Shown piece by piece: positions 34,842-45,600 of a DNA stretch of 64,000 nt (within the stretch, counting starts at the first letter, position 1; each line of letters starts with the position of its first letter). Under the pieces are notes generated by a model. It was not told the DNA's origin, did not search any database, and worked only from the letters and a program-made list of their open reading frames with translations. Location: positions 124,001-188,000 of the forward strand of contig CBDEUV010000001.1 of assembly GCA_965243385.1 (NCBI GenBank), in the 5' to 3' direction. The DNA is from JANSYA01 sp965243385 (GTDB lineage: Bacteria > Spirochaetota > Leptospiria > Leptospirales > Leptonemataceae). The position numbers and the translations under genes were made by a program.

Positions 34842-35105
34842 ATGAAACGACTTTTATTTTTTACGGCGCACCTGGCCTGGATCCCGATGGTAGCGCTGCT
34901 GTACGCGCTCCCGGTCCTACCGCTCTGGAACTGGCTCATGCCCGAACTCTTCGCTCTGCCGGCGATCAACTTCTGGCAGGCCTGGGGGCTGGTCCTGCTT
35001 TCGCACCTTTTGTTCCGCAGCGGCCGTCGGGGCGGCCCGGGGCGACGGCACGGCCGCTGGAATCGCAGGCGACGCGAATACTTCGGAGAGCGCCACGCCA
35101 CTTGA
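34842..35105 (+). CDS. small membrane protein linked to ECF sigma factor
   Basis: An 87-aa protein with two hydrophobic segments; the second contains PLWNWLMPELFALPAINFWQ, followed by AWGLVLLSHLLF and an Arg/Gly-rich cytoplasmic tail (RSGRRGGPGRRHGRWNRRRR). From memory, small proteins with the LWNWLxPxLFxLPxIxFWQA pattern occur next to ECF sigma genes in several phyla, so it may regulate or report to the sigma factor. GGAG lies in good position before the ATG. Function not established. Confidence 0.75.
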   Translation: MKRLLFFTAHLAWIPMVALLYALPVLPLWNWLMPELFALPAINFWQAWGLVLLSHLLFRSGRRGGPGRRHGRWNRRRREYFGERHAT

Positions 35106-35325
35106 TCGCGGATTTCAGCCATGACCGCCGGGACGTGTACGGAGTCCGTTATTTGCGACGCCTGCACTATGTGCAGCATTCGCCCGGCGTTCAGAAAGAC
35201 TCTTTCGATAATCGCAAAAATCTCCTGATTGGTGCAATCGGCTCTCTTGCTACACTTGCGGAACGCTATGGCCGGGATAGACTCAGACGAAGTCGGCTCA
35301 TGTCCGCTCAGGAGATCTTTGTTTT

Positions 35326-36015
35326 ATGTTGCGCATTTTTTTTCAGCTCAAGTGTACCCGGGTCCTGCTACTCCTTATATGCTTCGGCCTCGTCGGCGGC
35401 TGCAACAGCCTGGATCGAAAATACCCGGAAAGCAGTATGCTGGTTGTACAGATGGACGTGGAAGACCCCCTTGAAACAGCCGCAAATCTGGTACCCCTTT
35501 CGTTTGACTTCGGCGGCGAACAGTCCTCCGGGGGCCTCACAGAATTCTTTGTGAGCTACTGCCTGTGGAGCTCCGGCCTCATGCCGGCACCAGTGCCGGT
35601 GCTTTATATCCGAAGGTTTCCGGAAGACGGTTCGACGCCGGTCAGCTCATCTGAATATCACGAAGGGACCTTTATTTTTCCCGACGTCACCGCGGGTCGT
35701 TACCGAATTTTCGAATTGTGGCTCCCCGTAAACGGGGGCGACTTTGTCGACGATGAATTCGATCGTTTGCGGCGAATCAACACCGTAGTTGTTTCCTGGG
35801 ATGCAGACAACGCGAAGCTCAGCGAGACGAACGCGCTTCCGCATACCGTAAACTTCATGGGCGAATACGAGGTGGAACTTCGAGCCCGAAACGATTGGAC
35901 GATCGTCGGCGATACGTCCGCCGAAAAAGAAGAACGAGCTCTGAGTCAGGTCCGCGACGAATGGAGCGGCGATTGGCCCGAGCAGGCCGATTTACAGCTG
36001 CGCGGGGCATACTGA
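35326..36015 (+). CDS. LDR-type lipoprotein, member 1
   Basis: A 229-aa lipoprotein with lipobox GLVGGC followed by NSLDRKYPESSMLVVQM. The same pattern, Cys then SLDR or GLDR, then SSMLVV or similar, occurs in two other lipoproteins of the window (60798-61514 and 61564-62163). Shared later motifs are FIFPDVTAGRYRIFELW, NFMGEYEVELRAR and a C-terminal WSGDWPEQ. The fold looks beta-rich, like a carbohydrate- or carboxypeptidase-regulatory-like sandwich. AGGAG is 11 bases upstream. Function unknown. Confidence 0.82.
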   Translation: MLRIFFQLKCTRVLLLLICFGLVGGCNSLDRKYPESSMLVVQMDVEDPLETAANLVPLSFDFGGEQSSGGLTEFFVSYCLWSSGLMPAPVPVLYIRRFPEDGSTPVSSSEYHEGTFIFPDVTAGRYRIFELWLPVNGGDFVDDEFDRLRRINTVVVSWDADNAKLSETNALPHTVNFMGEYEVELRARNDWTIVGDTSAEKEERALSQVRDEWSGDWPEQADLQLRGAY

Positions 36016-36059
36016 GCTCCGGCCAACCCGATCCGAGTTTTAGCCGAACCCGAATCTGC

Positions 36060-36509
36060 TCAGCGGGCTGCGATCTTTTCGCTGAAGATGCGCTTGAAAT
36101 CCTCTTCGTTGCGAATGGAATCCAGATCGGAGTCCGCCGCACGCTCCACAACCCAGTCCGCGTTCAGCTCATAGGCCCGGGCCAGCGCTCGCAGCGCCTC
36201 CCGGGGTTCGTTCGCCCGGGCCATCGCCCGCGCACGGTTGTAGTGCCCTTCATAGTAGGCCGGATTCTGCATGGTCGCGAATTCGAAGTACATCGCAGAG
36301 TGCTTGAAGCTCCCCTGGGCATGTAGCTGCAAGCCCGCGTCATTCAGCTCGACGGCCGATTTCTGCGCCAGATGCGACGGCAGGTTGCGGCCTGCGTCAC
36401 CGCAGGCGCTGCTCAGACTTACTGCAAAGAGCGCTGCGAGAAGGCCCACGGCCAGCCGGCCGGCCGACCTGGAAGTCCTGAAATTCGAAGAATAAGAATC
36501 AGAGTACAT
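36060..36509 (-). CDS. small TPR lipoprotein
   Basis: A 149-aa lipoprotein (lipobox SLSSAC) with two TPR-like repeats (AVELNDAGLQLHAQGSFKHS; YEGHYNRARAMARANEPREA) and a C-terminal extension DLDSIRNEEDFKRIF of the type that caps TPR arrays. It converges with the LDR lipoprotein gene. It probably serves as a periplasmic scaffold. Confidence 0.82.
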   Translation of the reverse strand: MYSDSYSSNFRTSRSAGRLAVGLLAALFAVSLSSACGDAGRNLPSHLAQKSAVELNDAGLQLHAQGSFKHSAMYFEFATMQNPAYYEGHYNRARAMARANEPREALRALARAYELNADWVVERAADSDLDSIRNEEDFKRIFSEKIAAR

Positions 36510-36669
36510 GGTTCATCAAATCCCGGTCGCGAGGACGCCAGCCGACATCCACGCGCACCATATGTTAGCTATATGTTAGGATTTGACGAAAAAAGGGTTC
36601 GCTTGTTCGAGACAGAAGTCCGAAAAACATCCCAAAACTAAAAAAATGCTAAAAATGCAGGCAGTCGAC

Positions 36670-36987
36670 TCAGGATTCGCCCGAGAGTTGTTCCTGCGCT
36701 GCATCGACGGAAACACTGAGCTGAATCTCAAGCCCCATCGTCTCAAACACCCGGACGACGCCGGGATGCACACCCGCCAGCACCAGCTTCCCGCCCTGCT
36801 CCTGGCATAACTCGTCGACGCTGTGCAGCAGAGTCAGGGCGACCGAGTCTACGTATGAAACGCTGGCCAGATCCATAATCAGACTGCCGGTTTCCTGAGC
36901 GAGCCGGCGGAGTTCCGCCTGGATCTCGGCGGCGTGAACCCGACTGAAATCAACGGCGGTCACTGTGAAAATTGGGATCTTGCTCAA
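36670..36987 (-). CDS. STAS-domain anti-anti-sigma-like protein
   Basis: A 105-aa single STAS domain like SpoIIAA or bacterial stressosome/anti-sigma antagonists, which bind a kinase-type anti-sigma factor when unphosphorylated. The phosphorylation-site region reads VSYVDSVALTLLHSV, with Ser at the usual place. The start appears to be TTG 36987 (LSKIPIF read as MSKIPIF), with GGAA just upstream. No kinase or phosphatase partner lies nearby; a CheY-like gene is 270 bases away on the other strand. Confidence 0.88.
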   Translation of the reverse strand: MSKIPIFTVTAVDFSRVHAAEIQAELRRLAQETGSLIMDLASVSYVDSVALTLLHSVDELCQEQGGKLVLAGVHPGVVRVFETMGLEIQLSVSVDAAQEQLSGES

Positions 36988-37260
36988 ATTCCGGCTTCCG
37001 AATTAGATTATGGTTAGCTTCGGCACCCTCTTTCAATTCGCAAGCAATTCCCGGGCGCCCACGGCGGTTTTGGCATCGCAGTCTGCTGTCCAATGACCTG
37101 GCAAAACTCCGCCGGACCCGATCGGCCGATGTAAGAATTTCGCAATCTTTATGATTCGAGCGTTAAACCGGCTTGTAAGGCTGTGAAATCGGGATACTCT
37201 GATAGGAACTAATACCTGAGCAGGATTCACCAGGCAGGTGATCCGGAGGCCGTTTCCCCC

Positions 37261-37665
37261 ATGCAGCAATCCGCGAAACACGCACTGATCATCGACGATT
37301 CTGATTTCATTCGCAAGACGGTCGCCGGCGTTCTGCAGAAGGCCGGCTTTGAAACACACGAGGCCGCGGAAGGGGCCGAAGCGCTGGAGCTCCTGGGCAC
37401 GATAACACCTGATATCGTGGTTTGCGATTTCAATATGCCCGAGATGGACGGCCTGACCTTTCTCGGACGTTTGCGGGAAATCGAGGCCTTCCTCGAACTA
37501 CCGGTCATCATGCTCTCGACCGAAACCCGGGCGGTCGTCCAGTCCGCCGCGGAACTCTCCGGTGCGCACTGGATTTCGAAACCCTTCAAGCCGGACGAGC
37601 TCCTGAAGATTGTGGATTTCTGCCTGAGCCCGCAGCGCGCGTCGGCCCACGGCGAAGAGGCCTGA
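37261..37665 (+). CDS. stand-alone CheY-like response regulator
   Basis: A 134-aa receiver domain without output domain. Acidic pair D12/D13, phospho-acceptor D56 in VVCDFNMPEMDG, Ser/Thr at 86-87 in MLSTET and Lys 107 in SKPF are all present. It would be phosphorylated by a histidine kinase and act by protein binding, as CheY at the flagellar switch. The closest relative in the window is the receiver at 60387, which shares DFNMP and an SSET/STET loop. GGAGG lies 11 bases upstream of ATG. No kinase is adjacent. Confidence 0.92.
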   Translation: MQQSAKHALIIDDSDFIRKTVAGVLQKAGFETHEAAEGAEALELLGTITPDIVVCDFNMPEMDGLTFLGRLREIEAFLELPVIMLSTETRAVVQSAAELSGAHWISKPFKPDELLKIVDFCLSPQRASAHGEEA

Positions 37666-37689
37666 GCCCGACGACCGGCCCGCGTCGCC

Positions 37690-39003
37690 TTATCGTCGCC
37701 CCTGCGGCGCGAAGCTCGTAACCCGGGGCATGATGTGGCGATGGAAATCGGCGCTGACTTTTTTCGCCGTCGGACAGTCGTAGTGAATCTGATCGACGAA
37801 ACGTTCCCCGGCGATATACGGCTCGGGAAACTCAAGCACGGTGAACACGTCGCCGTATTCCGCGCGCAGGCCGTTCAGCCCTTCCGCGTACAGCCGGTAG
37901 TAACGCGTGCCGCGATAGGCGTCGACAGTCGGCGTGGGCGCAAGCACAACCCGCACGCCATGTTCTCGGGCGACCGCCAGCAACTCCGCCAGGGGGTCGA
38001 GCTCCGGTTCCACCCGTTCGAAATTTTGACGCGTCGATTCGATTAATTGCGCGCGCACCAGGCTGAACTGCAGCCGTTGTACCGGGGTCAGACGATCGCC
38101 CAGATTGATCCCGCCCATGCTGCGTTTCAGGCGCGCTTCGATCAGCAAATTATCCTGAGTGTGCGAGAGTTCCGGCCGGCACTCGGGTCGATCCAGAAAA
38201 TCGCAACGATTGCATTCTTCCGGCAGCGACACCGGCGTGCTGCCTGCCGGACCGTACTTCAGATATTGCCGAATCGAATTGCGAAAGCGATAGCTGTAGT
38301 ACTGCAGCGGCAAAGCTTCACGCAAGAGCAGCAGTCGCTCGGCTCCGGTATAATATTCGAAAAATTCGCCGGGCGAAAACAAATGCAAAAAACGATGCGA
38401 ATAATCGTCGAAGCGCACTCCCGGCGGCAATGCCGGCTGCGCTGCCCCGCCCGCGTCTCCCAGAGCGGCGACGCGACGAGTGGTTCGCTTTACGAGGTAT
38501 TCACCGAGAGATTCGTCCGGTCCGTCGGAATAGAGCAGCCCCTGATCGTGCAGCGGCCGGGCCCAGGCGTCCTGAAATACTCCCGGATCCGCGGCGAATA
38601 CCACCGCCGCCGGCGGACGCTCGCGGGCGGCCAGATATTTGCGCAGATAATCCGCATAGTACCGCGCGCCCATGGCGGGCAGGCTCAGATTGTAGACGCT
38701 GTAGGGACGCTCCGCGGTGGGCGCATGCCCGCTGAGACTGAGACTGCGCGACTCGCCGAAAATGATATAATCGAAATCCGGCTCCGGTTCGACCGAGGCA
38801 TCCAGGGAACGGCCCTCGACGACCGCCCGCCGGTGATTCGTCAAAAACACGCCCGCCCCCAGGCCGTACTCGAGCGGCAAGGTGCGCGCGAGAATCTCGA
38901 TGAACAAAAAGATCCCCGCGGTGATCCAGGCGGCCTTGAATCGCAAGTTTCGGAGGCCGGATGAGGCTCGCTTCAGACGGTCGGCATAGAAAGAGGACAC
39001 CAC
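37690..39003 (-). CDS. SGNH-hydrolase-like exported protein (DUF1574-like)
   Basis: A 437-aa protein with one N-terminal membrane segment (about residues 26-46) and a periplasmic domain resembling the SGNH-like proteins of the DUF1574/DltD/AlgX type. The block I motif is IFGESRSLSLSG, with the nucleophile Ser after GE, and block V is VDQIHYDC, with Asp and His. Such proteins often move or remove acyl groups on surface polysaccharides. An inserted Cys-rich turn (ECNRCDFLDRPEC) could bind metal. The start is GTG 39003. It follows the XRE regulator by 46 bases on the same strand. Confidence 0.75.
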   Translation of the reverse strand: MVSSFYADRLKRASSGLRNLRFKAAWITAGIFLFIEILARTLPLEYGLGAGVFLTNHRRAVVEGRSLDASVEPEPDFDYIIFGESRSLSLSGHAPTAERPYSVYNLSLPAMGARYYADYLRKYLAARERPPAAVVFAADPGVFQDAWARPLHDQGLLYSDGPDESLGEYLVKRTTRRVAALGDAGGAAQPALPPGVRFDDYSHRFLHLFSPGEFFEYYTGAERLLLLREALPLQYYSYRFRNSIRQYLKYGPAGSTPVSLPEECNRCDFLDRPECRPELSHTQDNLLIEARLKRSMGGINLGDRLTPVQRLQFSLVRAQLIESTRQNFERVEPELDPLAELLAVAREHGVRVVLAPTPTVDAYRGTRYYRLYAEGLNGLRAEYGDVFTVLEFPEPYIAGERFVDQIHYDCPTAKKVSADFHRHIMPRVTSFAPQGRR

Positions 39004-39049
39004 TCCCTGTCGCCGGCGGCGGGCAAAGCGTCAATCCCTTCGCGCGCTT

Positions 39050-39478
39050 TCATTCCTGGGTCGGCGCCGGCGGAGGCCCGCCCGGGCCGCCGAAGCGATC
39101 GGTCAGACGGCTCAAAACGTGCAGGAACCAGGCCATCAGCTCGATCATCAAATCGCTGCCCAGGCGCTCATTCAAATACGCGAGCTCGGAACGCAATCGC
39201 GAGTTCGCGAAAATCGTATGCGGCAGGGCTTCAGTGCTGCCGGCTTCGACTTCGACCAGCTCCCGCGGATCGACCTCGTAATATTCGGCCAGAGCGAAGA
39301 GCGTGCGCATGGGAATCTCGGCTTCGCCCCGCTCCATTTTCGAAAGATAGCTGGGGTCCAGCTTCACGCCGTACCGACTGCGAACTTCGCGCGCCACTGC
39401 CGTGGACTCGCCGCGGTGCTGGCGCACGGTGCGCAGTCGCGCGGCAACCCGGGCTATATGCGCGTCGATCGGTCGCAT
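39050..39478 (-). CDS. XRE-family transcription regulator
   Basis: A 142-aa protein with an N-terminal helix-turn-helix (AVAREVRSRYGVKLDPSYLS, then KMERGEAEIPMRTLFALAEY) and a C-terminal helical part of about 60 residues ending in a Pro/Gly tail. ATG 39478 (MRPIDAHI) is chosen over 39505. It follows the giant carboxylase gene by about 200 bases, and two palindromes lie in that gap, so it may regulate itself and possibly the lipid cluster. Confidence 0.85.
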   Translation of the reverse strand: MRPIDAHIARVAARLRTVRQHRGESTAVAREVRSRYGVKLDPSYLSKMERGEAEIPMRTLFALAEYYEVDPRELVEVEAGSTEALPHTIFANSRLRSELAYLNERLGSDLMIELMAWFLHVLSRLTDRFGGPGGPPPAPTQE

Positions 39479-39512
39479 AAACGGAGCCTCACTCCGCCCG
39501 GGCATCCAATCA

Positions 39513-39530
39513 ACTAAATTGATGTTTAGT
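39513..39530. promoter_or_regulatory. candidate operator for XRE regulator
   Basis: ACTAAA-TTGATG-TTTAGT, a perfect 6-base inverted repeat with a 6-base spacer, begins 35 bases upstream of the XRE start. The position fits autoregulation. Confidence 0.45.
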
Positions 39531-39573
39531 AATCATGCTTTTCCCGTTTCGAGCTGGTTTTTTTCCAGGTTGA

Positions 39574-39586
39574 GGAACAGTGTTCC
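39574..39586. promoter_or_regulatory. second palindrome upstream of XRE gene
   Basis: GGAACAGTGTTCC, a perfect palindrome around a central G, about 100 bases upstream of the XRE gene and 90 bases after the carboxylase stop; a half copy (GTGGAACATAGTG) follows at about 39602. It could be an activator or repressor site. Confidence 0.4.
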
Positions 39587-39675
39587 CCAATCCAGGGAAG
39601 CCGTGGAACATAGTGACCCGGGCGTGCGCGGCGCATCGCGCTAACTAAAACTCAGTAAGAATGATCAGCACAAGC

Positions 39676-42600
39676 TTAATCTGAGCGTAACATAGTTACC
39701 GATTCACCCCGCAGGCGCGCTTCGGCCAGACGCAGGCCGGCGAAAAGCGCCGATCGAATTCCGGATTCGTCGGCGAGCGGGATGTCGATCAGCCCGGTCG
39801 CGGCAGCGTCGTGGTCCGCGCGGGATTTGGTTTCGAACGCGGCCATGCTTTCTGCGCGCAGGGTCCGTGCTTCTTCCGTCTGGCCCGCCGCCTGGAGCGC
39901 GGCGTAGCGGCGCCCATGAAAGAGATCGAAGGCCGCCGCGGCGCCCATGACCGCCAGCACCGATCGATCGAGAGCCGCGTAGGCGACGCCCGGCCGCAGG
40001 AATTTCGAGAAGGCGTGAATCTGTCGGCCGCCGAAGTTCTGATTCAATACGACGCTGACCACGGGACACTCCGACAGTACGTTTACGTCGAGGCTTTCGC
40101 CTCCGATCTGCTGAATGCGCAAACGCTCCTGTTTCATACCGGGAACGAAACCCGGCGCACTGGACAACATCACCAGCGGGAGGCGAAAGCGCGCCACGAA
40201 CTCCATGAAGATTCGGAATTTTTCCGTGCCCGGCGCATCCGGCGCGCCGCCCTGCACGGGCTGGTCCGCGATCAACGCGACGGTGCGACCACCCAGACGC
40301 GCGAGTCCGGTACAGAGGCTCTGCACCTGCCCCGCGAGATCGCCGTCCGAGTAGAATTCGAAATAGCTATTCGAGTCAAAGACCGCGTCGATGATGTCGC
40401 CGACCATATCGAAAGGCGCGGACGGATCCGCCGGCAGCGCGGGCCGTCGCAAGCGGCCGTTTGTTTGAGCGTGGTCCGCGTCGACTCCGGCCTGCGCGCT
40501 TTCGCCCGCGGGCTGCAGCGCCGCGATCAATCGCCGCGCGATACCGAAAGCCGCCTGCAAATCCGCGGCGCAGAACGTGGCCAGCCGCCGCGCGGTATCG
40601 CGCTCGGCGTCAGCCGGCGACGCAGCGTCCTCCCCGCCCGACAATGACGATGAATCCACGAAGATGATCGCGTCTGCCTGAGCCGTCAGCTCGATCCGTT
40701 CGAGGACCGCCCGGGCTTCGGTGCAAATCAGAATCAGCAGGCCACGGCGACGATCCGGACCGAGGTCGCGCGCGAATTCCTGATAACGTCGATACGCGGA
40801 CGGCCCGTCGCTGCCCGGATTGAGTCGGTGCCAGGTCGCGCCGCTGACCAGCACAGTATGCGACGATGTTTTTTGAGCGACGCGAAAGAGTTCGCGCGCC
40901 CGGGTGGCGGCCGCTTCGGTGCTGGTGCCGAATTCCGTGCGCGGCCCGAGTACGAGCGCGCTGCTTCCGCCCAATCGTAGAAAGCCGCCCAGCAGAGATT
41001 CGGAACCCGCGTATTCCTCTTTGAAGGGCAGGAAATCGCCCGTATCGCCGACCGTGCTGAGAAAGCTTTCGCAGAATTCCATCGGCCGGCCGGCATCGCT
41101 TTCGCCCGGCGTTCCATCAGCCTGGATCAAGTCCGGCGAGTCGGCCGCGACCGTTTCAGCCGCCGAAAAGAGCTCGTGTACCGAACGCAGGCGCGAAAGC
41201 AGGTCCAGACGATCCAGCGCGATAATATCCGCCGTGCCCGTTTCGCGACCCATCACTCGCGCGCCGCCGATTTCGTAGTTCGTTAAATCTTCGCCCGTTA
41301 CCGAACGAATCACGCTGGAACCGGTCAACACCCGATACGATTGCTCCGAATCGAGCAGAATCTGAACGGAGGCCTGCGACGATCCGTAGACGTCCAGACC
41401 CGTCGAAGAGCCCACGCCGATGGCGACCAGGAATACGTTGTCGGGTCGCCCTGCACGCCGCGAAAAATCGGCGATGCGAAATTGCCGGTCCAATTCGGAA
41501 AAGAGATCGGCGAGCACCGGGTCCGCGGATTTGCGCGTGTACTCAAAAAACTTCTGGTACGATACCGCGCCGGCCACAAGCGCGTTCATCATAAAACCCT
41601 GCGCCGCTCGATTGAGCGCGACCATGCCTTCTTTGATATTCGCGCCCGCGCCGTCGTTCCAGACGTAGAGCGGCGCGTTGTGCAGATACGCCAGATACGC
41701 CGCCGCCACAAATTTGCGGCCTTCGCGGTCGCCGGTCGCTCCGCCGTTGCGCCGCGAGTCTTTCAAAAAAAACCAGGCCGGGCGACCCGACATACGCCCG
41801 CGGTACAGCCGCGCGCCCACAACCACGGGGGATGACGAACCGGCCGGCGGCTCGTCAATCGAAGGAATTCGCAACTCTTCGACGGCGCCGTCATCGAAAG
41901 CTTCACGCGCCCAGATCTCCGCCGGCCACTTGCCTTTCGCGAAAAGCCGCGCGTTGCGCGCTTCATGATCGTCGACGACGGCGCCCGCCCGGGACGAATG
42001 ATAGGGATGCCGGGGATCCTCCGGCACAAGCAGCGCGACCCGCATCTCTCCGGCGCGCATATAAAACGAAAGGTGCATGCGGCGGCGCGAGCCGCTGCGA
42101 GGATTCAGCGCGTCGACTTCAATCGAAAGCAAACGCAATTCGATGCGCGTAAAAAAGAGCATCAGCTTCGACGCCAGCTCTTTCAGGTTCTGACGATTCC
42201 AGACTCCGGGATCGGGTGATGTAAGATCGACGGGCGACGGATTCGTGCAGGCGAGAATTTCCAGACGATACCAGTTGTACAATTCGCTGTCGGCGTTCGC
42301 ACCGCTTTCCGGGGGCGACGCCTCCAGTTCGCGCCGGCAAGCCGCGAGCATCGCCGCGGCGCGCAAAACACAGCTTTCGATATTCGGAGCGCCGACCAGG
42401 CGACCCGCGGCGGCTTCGCTGTTCGCGCCGCTCGTTTCTGAAACGGCGTACTCCCCGATCATGCGACCTTCGTGGGGCCACGCCAGGCACAGGTATCCAC
42501 GATCATTCGCGTCGGCGCGATCGACCAGGCGATACACGACCAGGCTGCCGGCCGCGTCAAACGAGACCAGCGTCACGCGATAGCGATGCGCGAGAATCTC

Positions 42601-45600
42601 CAGGCGTTCGCGGACTTCGCCCGCAAGTTCCGCCGGCAGCCAGGCTGGCAGCAGCTGGTCGTCCTGCTCGGACGCGGCCCGATCAAGTGCCGCACGCAAT
42701 TCATCGCGGCGGCCGGCCGAGGTGGAACGATAGTCCGTGAGCAGACGCAGCGGTTCTTCGATGAAGCTGCGATAGGCCCCGAGATGGTTTCGGGAGTAGA
42801 CCGGGTCGGTTTCGCGAAAGCGAGGCGCGCGGCCCTGAAACTCTTGTAAGATTCCACGCAGGCGTTCTTCCAGGCGCTCCTCGGCGCGCGCGTTGCCGCC
42901 GTGGCGCGCAGACCCCGAATACTTCGATACGCTTTGCAGCAATCGGTTCAGAAGCGGACGGGCCGCGGACTCCGGGGTTCCGCGCGACCAGCGCGCGATC
43001 AACGGCAAAAGCAGAGCCGTTTGCTGATTGCCGGCGCGATACATACGCAGCATTTCAAATAAGACGCCACGACGATTCTGGGCCGCGAGCGGCCGTTCGT
43101 AGCCGCACTCGCGGGCGAAATGATCGAAGGTCGCCGTGACCGAATAGCGCGCGGCGCTGCCGGGATCCTCGGACTGACCGGGGACCGGCGAAGCGCGGCC
43201 GGCTAACAATCGATCCAGGTCGCGCAACTGCAACAGACTGGAAGCTCCTTCCGGAGCGAAAGCCCGACGCAGATACAAAAATGAACGGAGAATGCCTTCG
43301 GTCTCTTTGCGCAAAAGGCCGTCGTGCTGGAAGGCCGCGTCTCCGGGGCCCTCTAAGACCCGCAGTACGTTTTCAATAATCGCGCGGTCCTGAACCCAGC
43401 CGAAGAGCGCCGCGCGCGCGAGACCGAGCACAATGCGAATATGATTGCGCGAATTGGAATCGAATACCCGCAGCAGAGTGTCGCGATGCAGATGATCCAG
43501 CAGGTTGCGCGAAGCCTCGTTGCGTTCGTCCGCCGCCCCGTCGTCCGCATGCGTTTCCATGTTCATGCCGGATGCGTCGTCGGTGTCGGCGACGCCGGCT
43601 GCGATTCGATCCGGAGCCACGACGAAAAGCACATCGCCCTCGGCGATACTCTTGCCCTGCACCAGACCGTCCGGCGTATGCCCCAGAACCAGTCGATCCA
43701 GCCGGCCTTCGTCGACCATGAAACTGAGCACCCCGTCGCAGGGCGCAAAGATCCGCGTTTCCATCTTCATGGCGGACAGCGTAATCACGGCCTGCCCGGC
43801 GCTGACGCGATCGCCCGGACGCAACTCAGGCGCTGCATCGGCTTCGTTTTCGGAAGACTGCTGGCGACGACCCAGTGAGACAAAGGTGCCGCGAAACGGA
43901 GCCCGCACCATGCCGGCCGGATCCGGCTCGGGACCGCCGCCGTTCATGGCTTCGATGCGCATGCGAAAATAATTCACCCGCCCGCCCGCTTCCGTACAAC
44001 GAACCCGGGTCACACCGGCGCGTTCTTCCGTTCGCAGCCTATAGCTGCGTCCGCCGAAGCGTACACGCAACGGGCGCGCCGGTCTGCGCTCCGATAACGC
44101 CTCGTCGTGCGCGAAACGATTCGCGTTCTGAAAATGCAGCAGTCCAGAATAGCGATCGTCGACGTACACATAGTAGCTGCCGCCGCCGACCTGCACCAGC
44201 TCGATACGCAGTCGTTCGCCGCACAGGGTCGCGCGAAAACGCGAAGGCAGACCGGACAGCCGCGTATCTTCCAGCAATCGGCGCAGATCCGCCGACGAGA
44301 CGCCCGGCGCCCCCGGGCCGGTTTCGCCGTCGCCGTAGAAAAAGTCGCGATAGATTTCGGTCGCGGCCCGGCGCGCGAAATCGGCGCAGCCGAAGATCGC
44401 GGCCTCCACTTTAAGCGCCGCGTCCGGACCGGCGCCCGCGTCGTGCAGCTCGGGATATTTATCGAGCAAACGATTGTCGTAGCGACCCGAGCGAAACACA
44501 GGATGCCGTACGATGCGCAGGAGTTGGTCCAGATTCGTGGTTACGCCCTGGATGTACAGCTCGCCGAGAGCCCGCTCCATTCGCGCAAGCGCGGTTTCAC
44601 GGTCGGGGCCCCAGGCCAGCAGCTTGCCGATCATGGGATCGTAACGGCCGACGACATCGTCGCCCGCCTGGAATCCAAAATCGCAACGCACTCCGTGAAA
44701 GGCCGGCAGCTCCAGCTCCGTAATGCGACCGGGCGCCGGAGCGTAGTCGCGAAAGGCGTCTTCGGCGTACACGCGACACTGAATGGCATGCGCCGCAAGC
44801 GCCGGGCGCGCGGCCGTATCGACCGGGTTCTTCGCCGCGGTTTCGTCCGTATTTCCGGAAGCGCTTTCGGCGGAACTCCCGGAAGTATTTTTCAGGGCCG
44901 CAGGAAAGCGACTGCGCACTTCGAAGTCCGGTCGCTGGAAATTCTCAATTTGCCAGGCGACCAGGTCAATATTGCGCGAAAGACCGGTGACCGCGTACTC
45001 GACCTGCAGCCGGGTATTCATCTCCAGAAAACCGAAGCTGCCGCGCGCCGCGTCGTATAAAAACTCGACCGTGCCCGCTCCAGCGCGATGTTCGGCGTAG
45101 CCCGAAGCCGCAGCCATGCGTTCCGCCGCTTCGAACAATTCCCGGATCTGTCCTGCTTCGAGCAGGCTCTCGCCGCTTTCCTCGACGACCTTTTGATTGC
45201 GACGCTGCACGGCGCATTTGCGAATTCCGACGGCCGCTTCGTTAAAGATCTGCACCTCGATGTGAACCGGCTCCACGATATAACGCTCCAGATAGAACGT
45301 CGCATCGCCGTAATTCGAGCGCCCGACCCGACGAATGCTCTCGACCGCTTCCGGCAGGGCTTCGGGAGCTTCGACGATCTCCATGCCTTTGCCGCCGCCC
45401 CCGGCGTTGAGTTTTAAGATAACAGGAAAGCCGACCGCCTCAGCGGCTTCGCGCACAGCGACGATGCAGTCGTCCAGCTCCTGGTCCGGAGCAAACGAAT
45501 CGCTGCCTTCGAAGATCGGCACGCCGTGAGCCCGGGCCAGCGCCCGCGCGTCCAGCTTGTGGCCTACCCGGCGCATCACTTCGGCCGGCGGCCCCATAAA

